From: Ciona intestinalis
Taxonomy: Eukaryota > Chordata > Ascidiacea > Phlebobranchia > Cionidae
Reading direction: 5' to 3'
Length of the DNA stretch: 64,000 nt
Assembly: GCF_000224145.3 (NCBI RefSeq)
Contig: NC_020166.2
Span: 5,834,927 to 5,898,926, forward strand
The position numbers were made by a program, and so were the translations under genes. Positions within the stretch are counted from its first letter, which is position 1. Every line of letters begins with the position of its first letter. The notes beneath the pieces are model-generated. The model had not been told where the DNA came from. It worked only from the letters and a program-made list of their open reading frames with translations, and searched no databases. Below, in pieces: positions 38,311 to 49,029 of this stretch.

Positions 38311-38642
38311 ATATGTACACATTCATTATGTGATATAATATCACCAAATTTTGCAGATAAAAGACAGTTGTGTACACAATTTAGATAATGATATTACATT
38401 TCTAAGAATTCGTGCTTTTAACGAGTGTTTAACCCAAACGAAAGTTAAGACCAGTGTGAACGTGTTGCTGAAACCATAGCACCTTAAAATCATGTTATAA
38501 ATTCTAAACTTCAACTGGGATACGACAAGCTTCGTACATTGCATCTTGGTCAACAAGGACGGGTAGGACGACAATTGCTTGTTGTAGAAAGTATCTATAT
38601 CGCCACACGGTTCGTCCTGGAGGTTAAAAATACGATTTAGGT

Positions 38643-38765
38643 TGAATGAATAATGTAACATGCGTATATCTTCGTATGGCGGGGCAACGACACTTGTTTT
38701 ATTACCAGGGTTGTATTGTATACAACGAAATCGCTTAGTTACCCCGTATGTAACTTAGAGGGTTT
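38643..38765 (-). repeat. SINE 3'-end fragment, reverse orientation
   Basis: Begins with GAATGAATAATGTAACATG, the reverse complement of the ATTC tail and TTACATTCATTC motif of the SINE at 55685, followed by a diverged GGGGCAACGACACTTGTTTT segment. No tRNA-like head. Confidence 0.5.
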
Positions 38766-38830
38766 TATTTTAAAATAAAAGCTCTGGTTTGGAGGAATTG
38801 CCGTTTTATTCGTATAAAAAATACGACAAC

Positions 38831-39640
38831 AGATCACAGATCTAATGATTGAGCACGTTTTAAACTAATTAGCATAAGATAGTAGAGTCGGGGAAGATGG
38901 GACACCTTTAACACAAAATATCCAAATAGCCTGATCGTGTTTTAAACAATTAACAACGGTCTGTGGAAGTCGTGAGAATATTGTTTTATAATTCATTAAA
39001 TGTTCTTTGTTTACTACCAAATAGAAGAAGAGAAAACATAATGAAAAGGTGTCCCATCTAGCCCCACCCTGCTATATTAATTTAATTAATCCTTTTACTA
39101 CAACGGTCGACTGGGCTCGATCAAAAACAAATCTGAAGTAACCAACAAAACGGGTTCTAGTCGCCGTTGGTGACTGTGTTTTCATGAATTTTGATAAAAC
39201 CGTAATCACGCAGTTATTAAGTAATGTTAGAAGTTAATATGAATCATATAATGTTGAATTAAAAATAATGTTTCATTTACGATTAATGATAGTACGGTAT
39301 AAGAGTAGTGCATTTAATGCGTCCCCAATTAAATGCTAATAGTTTGATGAATCGTTGTGTGGATACAACACGTGCCGTCGTTTCTCGCCAAACTGCCAGA
39401 CAGTGTTTCCGCTATGTAAAGTGCATGAAGAAAGTAATCGTTAATTAATCGCTCATCGTGCGGTTTTAAATCTGAAAATTTAGTCCAAAAATTATAAATA
39501 TATATTACGATTTGATTTCAATCAAAAGAATACAGAATAAATGCTAGAAATAAAAATTGAGGTTAGTGCGGAGAAAAGTCGTCCAAAAAACAACAGCAAC
39601 AACTGTTTGACGAAAAAGGATCTATATGACCACTAACGTG
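38831..39640. repeat. Dispersed repeat, copy 1 (about 0.8 kb)
   Basis: Starts AGATCACAGATCTAATGA and ends CTATATGACCACTAACGTG, closely matching 45613-46580 in the same orientation. It carries a TAGGGTGGGG-type MITE near its left end. Compared with copy 2 it lacks an internal segment after ACGGGTTCTAGTCG. Similarity stops abruptly at both borders, as expected of a mobile element. No coding capacity or recognised family. Confidence 0.8.
38880..39073. mobile_element. TAGGGTGGGG-type MITE nested in dispersed repeat copy 1
   Basis: Left end TAGTAGAGTCGGGGAAGATG, right end GTCCCATCTAGCCCCACCCT, with the typical interior (ATATCCAAATAGCCTGATCG, TGTTCTTTGTTTACTACCAA). The same MITE lies at the equivalent place in copy 2, so it was already in the repeat before duplication. 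Confidence 0.8.
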
Positions 39641-39948
39641 TTCAATAAGAGACGAAGAGAACGATACAGAGAATGAATAAAACGGAATAAATGAGATTCG
39701 AGAGTGAAGCAACTGAAAACGTGGAGTGCTGCCTAAGTAACATGTTGTTGGGAATACGAGAAAACAGGCACGACGTTTTAGGTGGATTAATGGGACCAGC
39801 TTCAAGACGCCTTTGATAATTAATTTCAACTAGTAATCCATCCGTCACGTGTAAAAACGTGACACGTTGTTTTACCGAACGATCAGTTATGGTGATGGCG
39901 AACTGAAGCAGATATTTCGGACAGTATAAAGTTCTTAATTGTTTAGGA

Positions 39949-40561
39949 CAGGGGTTCTTAAACTTTTTGAAGCACGCCCCCCAATGAAGATCTCAACAAA
40001 CTTGCGCCCCCCCCCCTTTTTGTTAAATTATCACAGTGGTGTTTAATTAATTTCTGCCATAATCCACCACAGCCAAACCTGACATATTGGACATGCTTTA
40101 AACCGCGCCCTGTTGGTTGACTGTACCTGTATTATTGCGTAAAACACATTTATCGCGATCAACGCAAAAGTGAAATCAAATACCCGTTTCGTTTACGTTT
40201 GCGTTATAGTTTAGTCTATATTTACCTTGTTTTTCTTAGCCAGGTAGACTGTTTGTTAAGAAATAGTAGGGATTCATTGCATTATAATAGCGAATGTTTT
40301 GTCTGGCAATTAATTAAGACATAATAGCAATTCACACGGCGATTATTTGCGTCATAATAGGGATTGACAATGACACCTCATCATTTTGCATGTGTAAGAG
40401 GTTTAAAAACAGACTTAAAGGTTTGCTATTTTAATTTAACTTTTGCGTGCGTCGTATTTAAGCCTTTTGAACACCACTGTAATAAGATATATAACACTTT
40501 ATTTTATAGTTTTTCGCGCCCCCCTTCCAAGTGTTACACGCCCCCAGTTTAAGAACCACTG
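39949..40561. mobile_element. Non-autonomous hAT-type element, 613 bp
   Basis: Left end CAGGGGTTCTTAAAC and right end GTTTAAGAACCACTG are near-perfect inverted repeats of the hAT type. A perfect 8-bp target duplication, GTTTAGGA, lies at 39941-39948 and 40562-40569. Subterminal C-runs occur at both ends (GCGCCCCCCCCCC; GCGCCCCCCTTCC). No transposase frame. It lies about 230 bp downstream of the ornithine decarboxylase stop codon and contains the nearest AATAAA for that gene that I found. Confidence 0.9.
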
Positions 40562-40788
40562 GTTTAGGATCTTTAGGTCATACGTAGGTGCACTGGTTGG
40601 GAAGGGGCCAGATTTTGCGGAATTCGCATTTTGCAATTACGCAACACATGCCTAGATTTTGTGATAAGCAATTTGTAATAAGCCACAGTTAAAGTTAGGC
40701 AATATTAGTGGTTAGTAAGTTACATGGGACGCCAATATGCAGCGGCGCACAGTTTGAGAAACTTCGCCCAGTTTTGAGAACTACAGTT

Positions 40789-43700
40789 CTACGTAACATA
40801 GTACAGATAACAAACATATACCTCAGAGCTGCTGGTATCATCTACAGATGCAGGTCCGAAGACGACGCCAGGTAATTCCTTCTTTGCAATTTGATCCTGC
40901 AGCAAATTGCTGGGAAAAAGAGAGGTAAATAAAAGTAAACACACGATAACCACACAAAGTACTCACTTCTCGAGATCCGAAATCACATAATAAACCTTGC
41001 TAGTTTTGAAACCATTGAATGAAGAACCGGCTGCCATGGTATAAGCGCCCATGTCTGTAAAAATATAAAATAACATTAGTAAACATGGTGCCTAACGTGT
41101 GTTTTACGGCAATAACTTGGGTTGAAAACATATGAAAACGTATTTTGGTGACGGGATCCACCTGATCTATTATAATACGCAATTTGTGGGCACGTGGGGC
41201 GTGTTAGGGAGCGTGCGGTAACGAATTGTCACTAATAGGTTGTCCTAATTTTCAGCCACGTCACCGGTAACTCGAGTTCGACAATTTAAATAAAAGCGAA
41301 TTTTTTGATAATAGGTCAACTCTGATATAAACCCCACGCCACGTCGTAGGAACTCACCGCCACGAAACAGATATAAAATACAGCGAAAATACCCACCCTC
41401 CCACAAAATCCAGTTTCCAACATCCAGTTGAGGCAACTGAACAAGCTCGCATATGCGATCTAAACCATCGCATGTCGGACCCCACACACTGGACGAGTAT
41501 AGCATGTCTATTTCACTTGGCTCCTGCAGAAAAATAATAACATATTGGGATACGCCAATGGATCTGGGAATAAGGCATGTCTCGTTTCACTCAATATATA
41601 TTTTTTGGATTTAGTGAAAAAACATTTGTTGGTAAGAGTGGTATGCGAACAGATATACTGTATCAAGGAGTTTACTTCTTTATTTACATATTATTTTGAC
41701 AAAGCCGAGCGATCGTAAACGAAAATGGAAGATTAATTTAAAATGTTCTGCATTAAACAGGCTGCCAAAATAGATACAGACTTATAGAACCAGCGTACAC
41801 TTGAAGTCGGATAAGAACGGATCAAATACATTCCTATATGTCCAATATATCGATTTGAATAAAATAAAGGGCAACGAAATCAGATGCACAATACCATGTT
41901 ATTAAACACGGGAAATAGGTGTATGATTTTATTGATTTTATTCAAAATAGCTATGAATGAATGTTTGTATTAAATGCGATTTCAAACAGAATCTTGTTTA
42001 TGAACGAACTTTGTCTAAACAAACACAAATGACGTCACCCGCGTATGTTGCAATACAAGAGCAGTGTTCGTGGAATTTGGTCGAGTTATAACTTTACCTT
42101 GAGGAGTTTTGGCGTCACATGAGCGTGGTCATAGAACAAGCAATTGAAGGATCCGTACAAGCCATCATTGATGTAATACATGTAAGCTGGTTCGTCACAC
42201 CGTGTTGGTGAAGATCGGTTTTCAATTGTATCGGTGTGCCCTGGATGTATAACACGGTGTCATATTTTGATATGACGCATGTTGTTCGGTATCTGGGTGT
42301 TGTAACCAGCAGGACATATTTACTGTGTGGTGCAATATAAAAGGTCGTATAATAAAACCAACACTATAAAACTGAAACAGTTATAAACAGGATGGTTTAA
42401 GTGCCGATGACGCATACCGGTACATAAGCTGGAAGCTACCAGTTCAAACAACTACCAACGTTCATTATTATAGTAATGTCTATTCAGAAATCACCTGTTT
42501 GTTCGCAAACTGTTTCTTCGGTTACGTCTCGCATTACTTCGCGCTTTGCGATAATGTTGGATGCCAATGTGTAAGCCGAAGCTGCGAAATACCGACCTGG
42601 CTCTGCTATTACATCCACGTGCGGAAATTCCTCCATTGGAAATAGCTCTTTCAGTGTCATGTTGACAACGGATGCAATCTGTAGGTCGCATGAGTTAACT
42701 CATATGTAAAGTGCCAAATTGTGTAATTTTAATATGCCATTAGAGTAGACCGTCTGGCATGACACTCATAACAGCAAAGCATTATTCAAGTAAAAACGTG
42801 TGAAGTTTTAAACTAGTTTGAAAATGCACCTAAAAGGTTGAACCTGTTTAAAAGGTTATGCGGTTCGTGCGGGTTTTCAGTCATTATGTTGTTGTTTTGA
42901 ACGACGTCCGTTGTACTAAATAAAACTAGTCGTGCTGATTTTAATGCAACAGAATAACACAATTTATTAGAACTTTCCAATTAAAGTATCTGCAGTGTAT
43001 TTATAGCAACGCTTAAAATAAAAGTAAAGTACTATGAATACATTGGAAGGACATGTTTCTGTCTGTTTTTAACACCTTTGACTATAAAAAAATCATTAAT
43101 CAGCTGCACTTTAAGCACTGAAAACTGGTTATAGAAAGACCAATTTTGCTTCTTATGTCATTTTCAACAACACATTCTGTTAAAAAAAATATGCCAAACA
43201 AGAACAACATCAATGCATAAACATAGCCAAGCACAGTGTTAACCAAATTAAAATTATATAACGCTATTATACCACCAGACCACAAGTTGATCAAACCTCT
43301 TCAAACTTTAAATTCACGTCTTCAGTTCCAGGGAATCCGCCACCAATGTCAAGCAGGTTGAGCTTATATCCGATGCACTCTGCATAATCAAACAGGACCC
43401 GCGCGTTCTGCAAGGCTTTGACGAACGCTTGTACATCCTGGCAACCACTGCCAACGTGGAAGCTATACATATACCCAGGTTAATGTCACGAATGGGCCTA
43501 TAATGTGGTGGGTCCTTAATTTATTATTCGATTATAGGTTAAACCTTATGTTTGTTTTAGCATTTTGATAATGAATTGTCGTTGAAAAGTTGTCTACTGC
43601 ACTTATTAAACGGCATATTCTATTGTCAGTTACCACCTATGTTATGTACAGTTGGAGTGATGGGCACTGGCAACTTTTTCTTGGCATTGGGGGCCCACAT

Positions 43701-46700
43701 ACTTTTCAGGTTGCTACTTACTGGGTTAATTTATTCAATACAGTAAGCATTAAAGCTTACCTTTAACATAAAAGTGTTTAAACATGTTAAAAACATAAGT
43801 GATGTTTAATCAGACTGTGATCCGTCACTTCATACCTTATTCCCACAACGTTCAGATTCATTTTGTGAGCAGTATCCAGCAGTTGTTTGCATACATCAGG
43901 ATGAGCGCCATACTTCATGCTGAAGCGGCAGATGGATTGAGAATCGTCAGTTTGGATGCGAAGAACTAGACTAAAACATATACTTGGCTGTGAATGACTT
44001 TAGAAACAAATTTCCAGCAAAAACAATACTGTTGCATACATTATTACAAGTTATAGTGTTTCGTTATGCATATTTTTAGTTTCTAAAAGGCAGTAATGGC
44101 AGTATAATTCAGTTTTCAAAATGAGAAATTGTGGATATGAACTAACTTTAAACAGAAAAATCAATATGCAGCCGTTGTTATAATATAATTAAACTTCATA
44201 AACTTACTCTGCTGTTGGAAAATTCTTCTTCATTTTGATCAGTTCTTCAACATTGTCAAATACAATTCTCTTGACATTGTTATCTCTGGCATACCTCACA
44301 TGAGAGGCTTGCTTGCACGGATTTGCAAAAATGATTTGTTCCGGTCGCGCACCAAGGGCGAGCATTTGCCGAATTTCCGACTAAAGATTAAAACCAAGAA
44401 ATATATTAGAAAAGACTGACGAACAAAATATTTAAATACCAGCATTAAAATTTTATGAAAAATTTCCAATTACCCAAATAGCATAATTGCTCTACTATGG
44501 ATAATGTAATTGTAAACAGATAATTGGCTTAGAATAACAAATGCTAACTGGTTACTTTAAAAAGGTTGTATTAAATATTTATATGCTTGAATTTGAAAGA
44601 GTACATAATGCTTAAAGGACTAAATATTCAATACTAGATCGCAAGTCCTCTCATGCAGTATTTAGTTTAAGCTTTTACAGGCTACTTTCTTTTTAAGTAC
44701 CATCCATGCCTGTTGTCTTGAACCACTTATCATGCGGCATGCCTATTTCCAGAGCAGCACTTAGCCACAGTAAAGATAGCTTCTGTTATATATTCCATAG
44801 TCACGAGTCATGTTATATAAAATATTAATAACCAGAGTCAGACCCTGACAAACCTAAAATTATTGAGAGATGCAACCAATGTATAATAAAATCTTTCATT
44901 TTGTGTTTGATTTAGGCACCTGCTATTTTTTTGGCTGGAATGTCCACATTAAATATTCCTATATAGATATATAAATATATTATATATAATACATACCTTG
45001 CTTGCACAGTCAAAGCCAGTGCCGAGACCAATTAACATCTTAAGAAGGATTTCATCTGGATTGCATTTGATTGCATAATGAGGAATGACCCTGGGGAAAT
45101 TCTTCTGCCAGCGGATATATTTTTTCATAACATCGCCAAGATCACATATGAAAAAGCCATTATCATGGTCCTAGTTATAAATGGATATTACATTTTTTTT
45201 TAATAAACGAACAAGCCGATGTATATATTAGTTAACCCAACATTAGCAGCATACAGAATACAAATACTAATGATTTCTTTTTAAATAAGATCATTGGAAA
45301 TAATATTTTAGCAGGTAACTGTATCTGTAATCGCAACTACATGCATAAAAACTATAATATTACATTATATATAACATATATTATATAACAAGATAAGACT
45401 ATTAAAAATATTTTTTTCTCGGTCAAGTGTTAACCCCTGGGGAGGAGTAATGCAAATATGCATTTTGAAACAGGTGTTCACAAAAATGTTCATACGTTCA
45501 CTTATAGTAGTTTCTTAGTTTTCTTTAAAAGACGAAGAAATTATCTACCAATATTGAAAAATAGAATATTCAAAAATGGAATATATATATATTATATTTA
45601 ATAAAATACAAGAGATCACAGATCTAATGAATGAGCACGTTTTAAACTAATTAGCATAAGATAGTAGAGTCGGGGAAGATGGGACACCTTTAACACATAA
45701 TATCCAAATAGCCTGATCGTGCTTTAAACAATTAACAATGGTCTGTGGAAGTCGTGAAGATAGGGTTTTATAATTCATTAAATGTTCTTTGTTTACTACC
45801 AAATGAAAAGAGAAAACAAAATGAAAAGGTGTCCCATCTACCCCCACACTGCTATATTAATTAATCCTTTTACTACAACGGTCGACTGGGCTCGATCAAA
45901 AACGGGTTCTAGTCGTCATTTGCGACTGCCGAGCAGTAGGTACAATGAATTTATAGATGTATTATAACTAATCAAACTTATGACGTATGAGGATTGAGTG
46001 ATTGGTAAAGATTAAAGAATATGTGTAAATACGCTTTGTACAACTCCTGTACCATGTGTTTATTGTAAACTTACACTAGTTAACGTTGTCGTCGCTTAAA
46101 AACGTTTGTTTTCATGAATTTTGACAAACTGTAATCACGTAGTAATTGGTAATGTTAGAAGTTAATATTAATCATATGATGTTGAATTAAAAATGATGTT
46201 TCAATTACGATTAATGGTAATACGGTATTAGAGTAGTGCATTTAATGCGTCCCCACATAAATGCTAATAGTTTGATTCAGTCGTGACTCGTTGTGTGGAT
46301 ACAACACGTGCCATCGTTCCTCGCAAAACTCCCAGACAGTGTTTCCGCTAGGTAAAGTGCAGGAGGAAAGTAATCATTAATTAACCGCTCATCGTGCGGT
46401 ATTAAATCTGAAAATTTAGTCTAAAAATTATAAATATATATTATGATTTGATTTCAATCAAGAGAATAAAGAAAAATGCTGGAATTAAGAATTGTGATAA
46501 ATACGGAAAAAGTCACGAAAAAAACAACAACAACAACAACAACAGTTCAACAAAAAAGAATCTATATGACCACTAACGTGCTTAAAAATATATACACCTT
46601 TTTCCCAAAGCATTACATAAACATAACTTACCTCACGTCCATCATTTAAAATCTTGGATGCAATGATTTCACTGGTGTTTATTGTTGGGTATATTTCAAC

Positions 46701-46733
46701 AGCAGAAGTTTCAACACTACAATCTTGCTTCAT
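40789..46733 (-). CDS. odc1: Ornithine decarboxylase, 470 aa, 10 coding exons
   Basis: PLP-dependent enzyme converting ornithine to putrescine, the first step of polyamine synthesis; cytosolic homodimer. Exons: 46733-46632, 45170-44997, 44380-44208, 43970-43836, 43462-43297, 42678-42495, 42240-42098, 41523-41397, 41054-40967, 40909-40789; all phases agree (471 codons with stop). Conserved sites: lysine for PLP in [43 protein letters not shown] with the catalytic Asp, and WGPTCDGLD with the active-site Cys. These argue against an antizyme inhibitor. The first coding exon reaches 46792, where an acceptor-like AG precedes the leader. The last exon is read through a possible donor (GTATAT) to TAG; a further exon is possible. 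Length is close to vertebrate ODC (about 460). Confidence 0.95.
41225..41275 (+). repeat. SINE-derived fragment in an ODC intron
   Basis: The segment CACTAATAGGTTGTCCTAAT followed by TTCAGCCA matches the middle of the SINE copies at 50182 and 55685 (CACTAACGGGTTGTCCAAAT, TCGGCCA). Flanks are diverged. Confidence 0.45.
45613..46580. repeat. Dispersed repeat, copy 2 (about 0.97 kb)
   Basis: Same start (AGATCACAGATCTAATGA) and end (CTATATGACCACTAACGTG) as copy 1 at 38831, in the same orientation, with an additional stretch between about 45920 and 46115. It lies in the first intron of ornithine decarboxylase. A (CAA) run is near the right end (46519-46545). Confidence 0.8.
45663..45853. mobile_element. 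TAGGGTGGGG-type MITE nested in dispersed repeat copy 2
   Basis: Inverted ends TAGTAGAGTCGGGGAAGATG and GTCCCATCTACCCCCACACT around the family interior. Equivalent in position to the MITE at 38880. Confidence 0.8.
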
Positions 46734-46792
46734 TTTGTTTGGGTGAAAATGTTTGGAAAAGTTGATAAGTGTGGTACACAAAAGCTTTATAT

Positions 46793-46914
46793 CTGCAAAC
46801 TAATAAAAACAAGTAATGAATTAATTATAGGACTGTGTAAGTTAGAAATATAGGGTTTTTCTTACATTAGGTGATGTTATATACACAACGAACTAAAAAT
46901 ATGCCCAGGAGGTG
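46793..46914 (-). promoter_or_regulatory. Short intercistronic gap with acceptor-like AG upstream of ODC
   Basis: Between the TAG of the upstream exon (46915) and the ODC leader lies about 120 bp ending in TTTTATTAGTTTGCAG, a good 3' splice site. In tunicate operons the downstream cistron receives a spliced leader at such a site. An ordinary 5'-UTR intron is the alternative: a GTAAGA donor lies near 46862. Confidence 0.4.
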
Positions 46915-47013
46915 CTAGCTGGGGTCCCACGGTGGATCAAAGTTGAAGTCAAGCTGTGGTTTGTAAAGACAGAGACCTTCCTGCCTGGAGATGTACTTGC
47001 TTGCCAAACTAGA
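46915..47013 (-). CDS. Terminal coding exon of an unidentified gene upstream of ODC
   Basis: Acceptor TTTACAG at 47014-47020 opens 32 codons and a TAG: it reads SSLASKYISRQEGL, CLYKPQLDFNFDPPWDPS. The segment looks strongly protein-like and ends 120 bp before the ODC leader. I do not recognise the family, and could not find the preceding exon; the frame at 47507 ends in its own stop, and no good donor joins it in phase. It could alternatively be an untranslated ODC leader exon. Confidence 0.45.
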   Translation of the reverse strand, partial: SSLASKYISRQEGLCLYKPQLDFNFDPPWDPS

Positions 47014-47135
47014 CTGTAAATATAAAATGCATATGTTTAATTAAATATGGTGTAACTTAAGAAATGTGTACAGTTTTTTGTTTATTAGAAGAAGTAGGCT
47101 ATTCATTGAAAATACCATTGCTCTATAGTCTATAA

Positions 47136-47498
47136 TATATTTTACTAATCGTAATATTAGTGACATGGGCAATTACAGAACCTTTAGTCCTACTCATAAG
47201 TAAAATTCGGATTAAAGGTAAATCTATTTGGAAAGCATATAGTAGACAGATTGTACCACTTACGAAAATTGCTTCAACAGACACTGTCTTTGTTTGTGTT
47301 AACGACGGAATTTTGTTGTTTTTCTTTTCAAGACTTAAGGATAAAATAACGGTTCCTTCATCAAATTTAGTCAGAAAATCTTTTCCTTTTTATAATTACC
47401 AGTTTCCCCAAAATTGTCCTAAAACAATAAAAATTCCAAAAGGTCTAGATATGAAAAATAATGTGGTTAGAAATTGGGATAAATACAGTGTTTATTAA
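47136..47498 (+). CDS. Unidentified open frame converging on the INO80-like gene
   Basis: An open frame without a convincing ATG reads to a TAA at 47496, ending VVRNWDKYSVY. The C-terminal half looks protein-like (FPFYNYQFPQNCPKTIKIPK). It could be a last exon or decayed gene piece. Codon content is very AT-rich, so chance is possible. Confidence 0.15.
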   Translation, partial: YILLIVILVTWAITEPLVLLISKIRIKGKSIWKAYSRQIVPLTKIASTDTVFVCVNDGILLFFFSRLKDKITVPSSNLVRKSFPFYNYQFPQNCPKTIKIPKGLDMKNNVVRNWDKYSVY

Positions 47499-47506
47499 AA
47501 CAGGTA

Positions 47507-48361
47507 TCAGGTTGTGACAGCTTTTTTTGTCTGCCTTTTCTTACACCTCTCTGGTGGTATTTGTTTTAAACCATGTTCTCGCATTTGACGTCTAGAAGAA
47601 TTTGTTGCTGCCTCTTTTGATAACTTTGTTTTTGACTTGTTCCGTACATACTGTGCCGTTTCTTTGCAAAGCTTTTTTAATGATGATATTTTTGCAACTT
47701 GATTGCGACAGCGTTGCTTGTGGGCTTTTGGAATTTCTCTTTTTGCTATAGTTTTCCACACCCTTTGCCGAACTAAATTCATGTTGAATTGCATGTTTTG
47801 CCCAAGCAAATGCCACTGACTATTACTTGTAAATCTTTGCTCAAGTTTAAATTTTGGCGACATAAATGCATCATGCATCTCCAAATCCAGTTCAGAGAGA
47901 TCCTCCCTTGATTTCCCAGGTTTTCTGGATTTGTTTCCTTTTAGTTTATATTTACCGACAACACTTTCAAAATTAGTGAACCACTTTTCATCTCCCGTGT
48001 GCACATCCGAGCCAAAGTACATGTATTTTGATAAATACGGGTCAGCTTGAAGAGTTTTTCTATAAAACTTAACAGAATTTCGCAGGCGAAGTTCGTGTTC
48101 TAAATATTCATCATCAGTTTCAGAATCTGATGATTCATCACATATAATATCTTTTAACCATTGTCTATCTGTTTTGATAACAGTATCTAAACTAGTACCA
48201 AGGCCACTTGGACAGAAAACTGGTCCATCGTCAGTAATGCTTATATCGTTGTCATCTTCGTTCGTATCACTTACGTCACTACTTGGCAAATTTTCCAAAC
48301 CTTTAATCTCTTGAATCAAGAAATCAAGCTTTAAAGCATCTCGTAACTTACTTCTGTCCAT
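47507..48361 (-). CDS. Intronless INO80 N-terminal-like protein, 284 aa
   Basis: One uninterrupted frame from ATG (48361) to TGA. Residues 4-20 (SKLRDALKLDFLIQEIK), an acidic Ser/Asp stretch (27-46, 72-86), RQWLKDIICDESS (66-78) and a basic helix from about 197 (VRQRVWKTIAKREIPKAHKQ) resemble in order the N-terminus and DNA-binding DBINO region of INO80, the ATPase of a chromatin-remodelling complex. The Snf2 ATPase is absent: the frame ends with a basic tail. An AATAAA lies 11 bases past the stop. No poly(A) tract or target duplication was seen, so it may be a truncated gene copy or a separate short paralog. Homology is from memory of motif order and needs a search. Confidence 0.5.
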   Translation of the reverse strand: MDRSKLRDALKLDFLIQEIKGLENLPSSDVSDTNEDDNDISITDDGPVFCPSGLGTSLDTVIKTDRQWLKDIICDESSDSETDDEYLEHELRLRNSVKFYRKTLQADPYLSKYMYFGSDVHTGDEKWFTNFESVVGKYKLKGNKSRKPGKSREDLSELDLEMHDAFMSPKFKLEQRFTSNSQWHLLGQNMQFNMNLVRQRVWKTIAKREIPKAHKQRCRNQVAKISSLKKLCKETAQYVRNKSKTKLSKEAATNSSRRQMREHGLKQIPPERCKKRQTKKAVTT

Positions 48362-49029
48362 GTAGTATTGCTAAACACACGATGATGTTAACCCTAATGG
48401 TGTTATGCGGGCTATAAGACTCATAACGATGTTTGTTAAAATAAAAACAAAAACAAAGGATATGATACTGTTATTGTTATTAAAAAAAAAACACATCAAA
48501 TACGAAAATAATGTCTTTAGATACGATCGCCTTTATTCGTTGGAAAATTTACCTCACAGAATCACATGCACGTGTATTACGCAATCCTTGAACCGCATCA
48601 TGAAATATCCAAAATCAATCTCAAACTAAAGCATACCAAGGTTTGCTACTACACCAAGGTCTGCAGCATGGACAGTAGTGACACTAACGCTTGATCCCTA
48701 TTTCCAAATCAAAGCCCCTAGAATTACTCGATAAGAATTGGCCCAAACAGGCACATTAATTGTGACTTTCAGATTAGTTTTTTTTCCTATTCGTGTGTTA
48801 AAATAGACTAAAAATACTATGTTTAAAAAAATACTTATTGGGGCACAAATTCATTAAACAAAATATTGCTGAATCTAATTTGTACTATACTTTAAAAAAC
48901 ATCCGTTACACAAAAAATGATCTTTGCATTGTTCCATTTATTTATGTTGGAAATTTTCCATGAAAATACAATAATAAAGACTCTATTTCATAGCAGCCTC
49001 GCTCAATGTTCGTTGTGTTCGTAAGGTTG
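48362..49029. other. AT-rich spacer
   Basis: No gene recognised. Holds the probable polyadenylation signal (AATAAA on the minus strand, 48937-48942) of the secreted-peptide gene that ends at 49030. Confidence 0.5.

Noticed and set aside
40789..46733. Antizyme inhibitor instead of ornithine decarboxylase
   Set aside because: PLP lysine, active-site Cys-Asp and the PLP-binding Gly motifs are all present, whereas antizyme inhibitors lose key residues.
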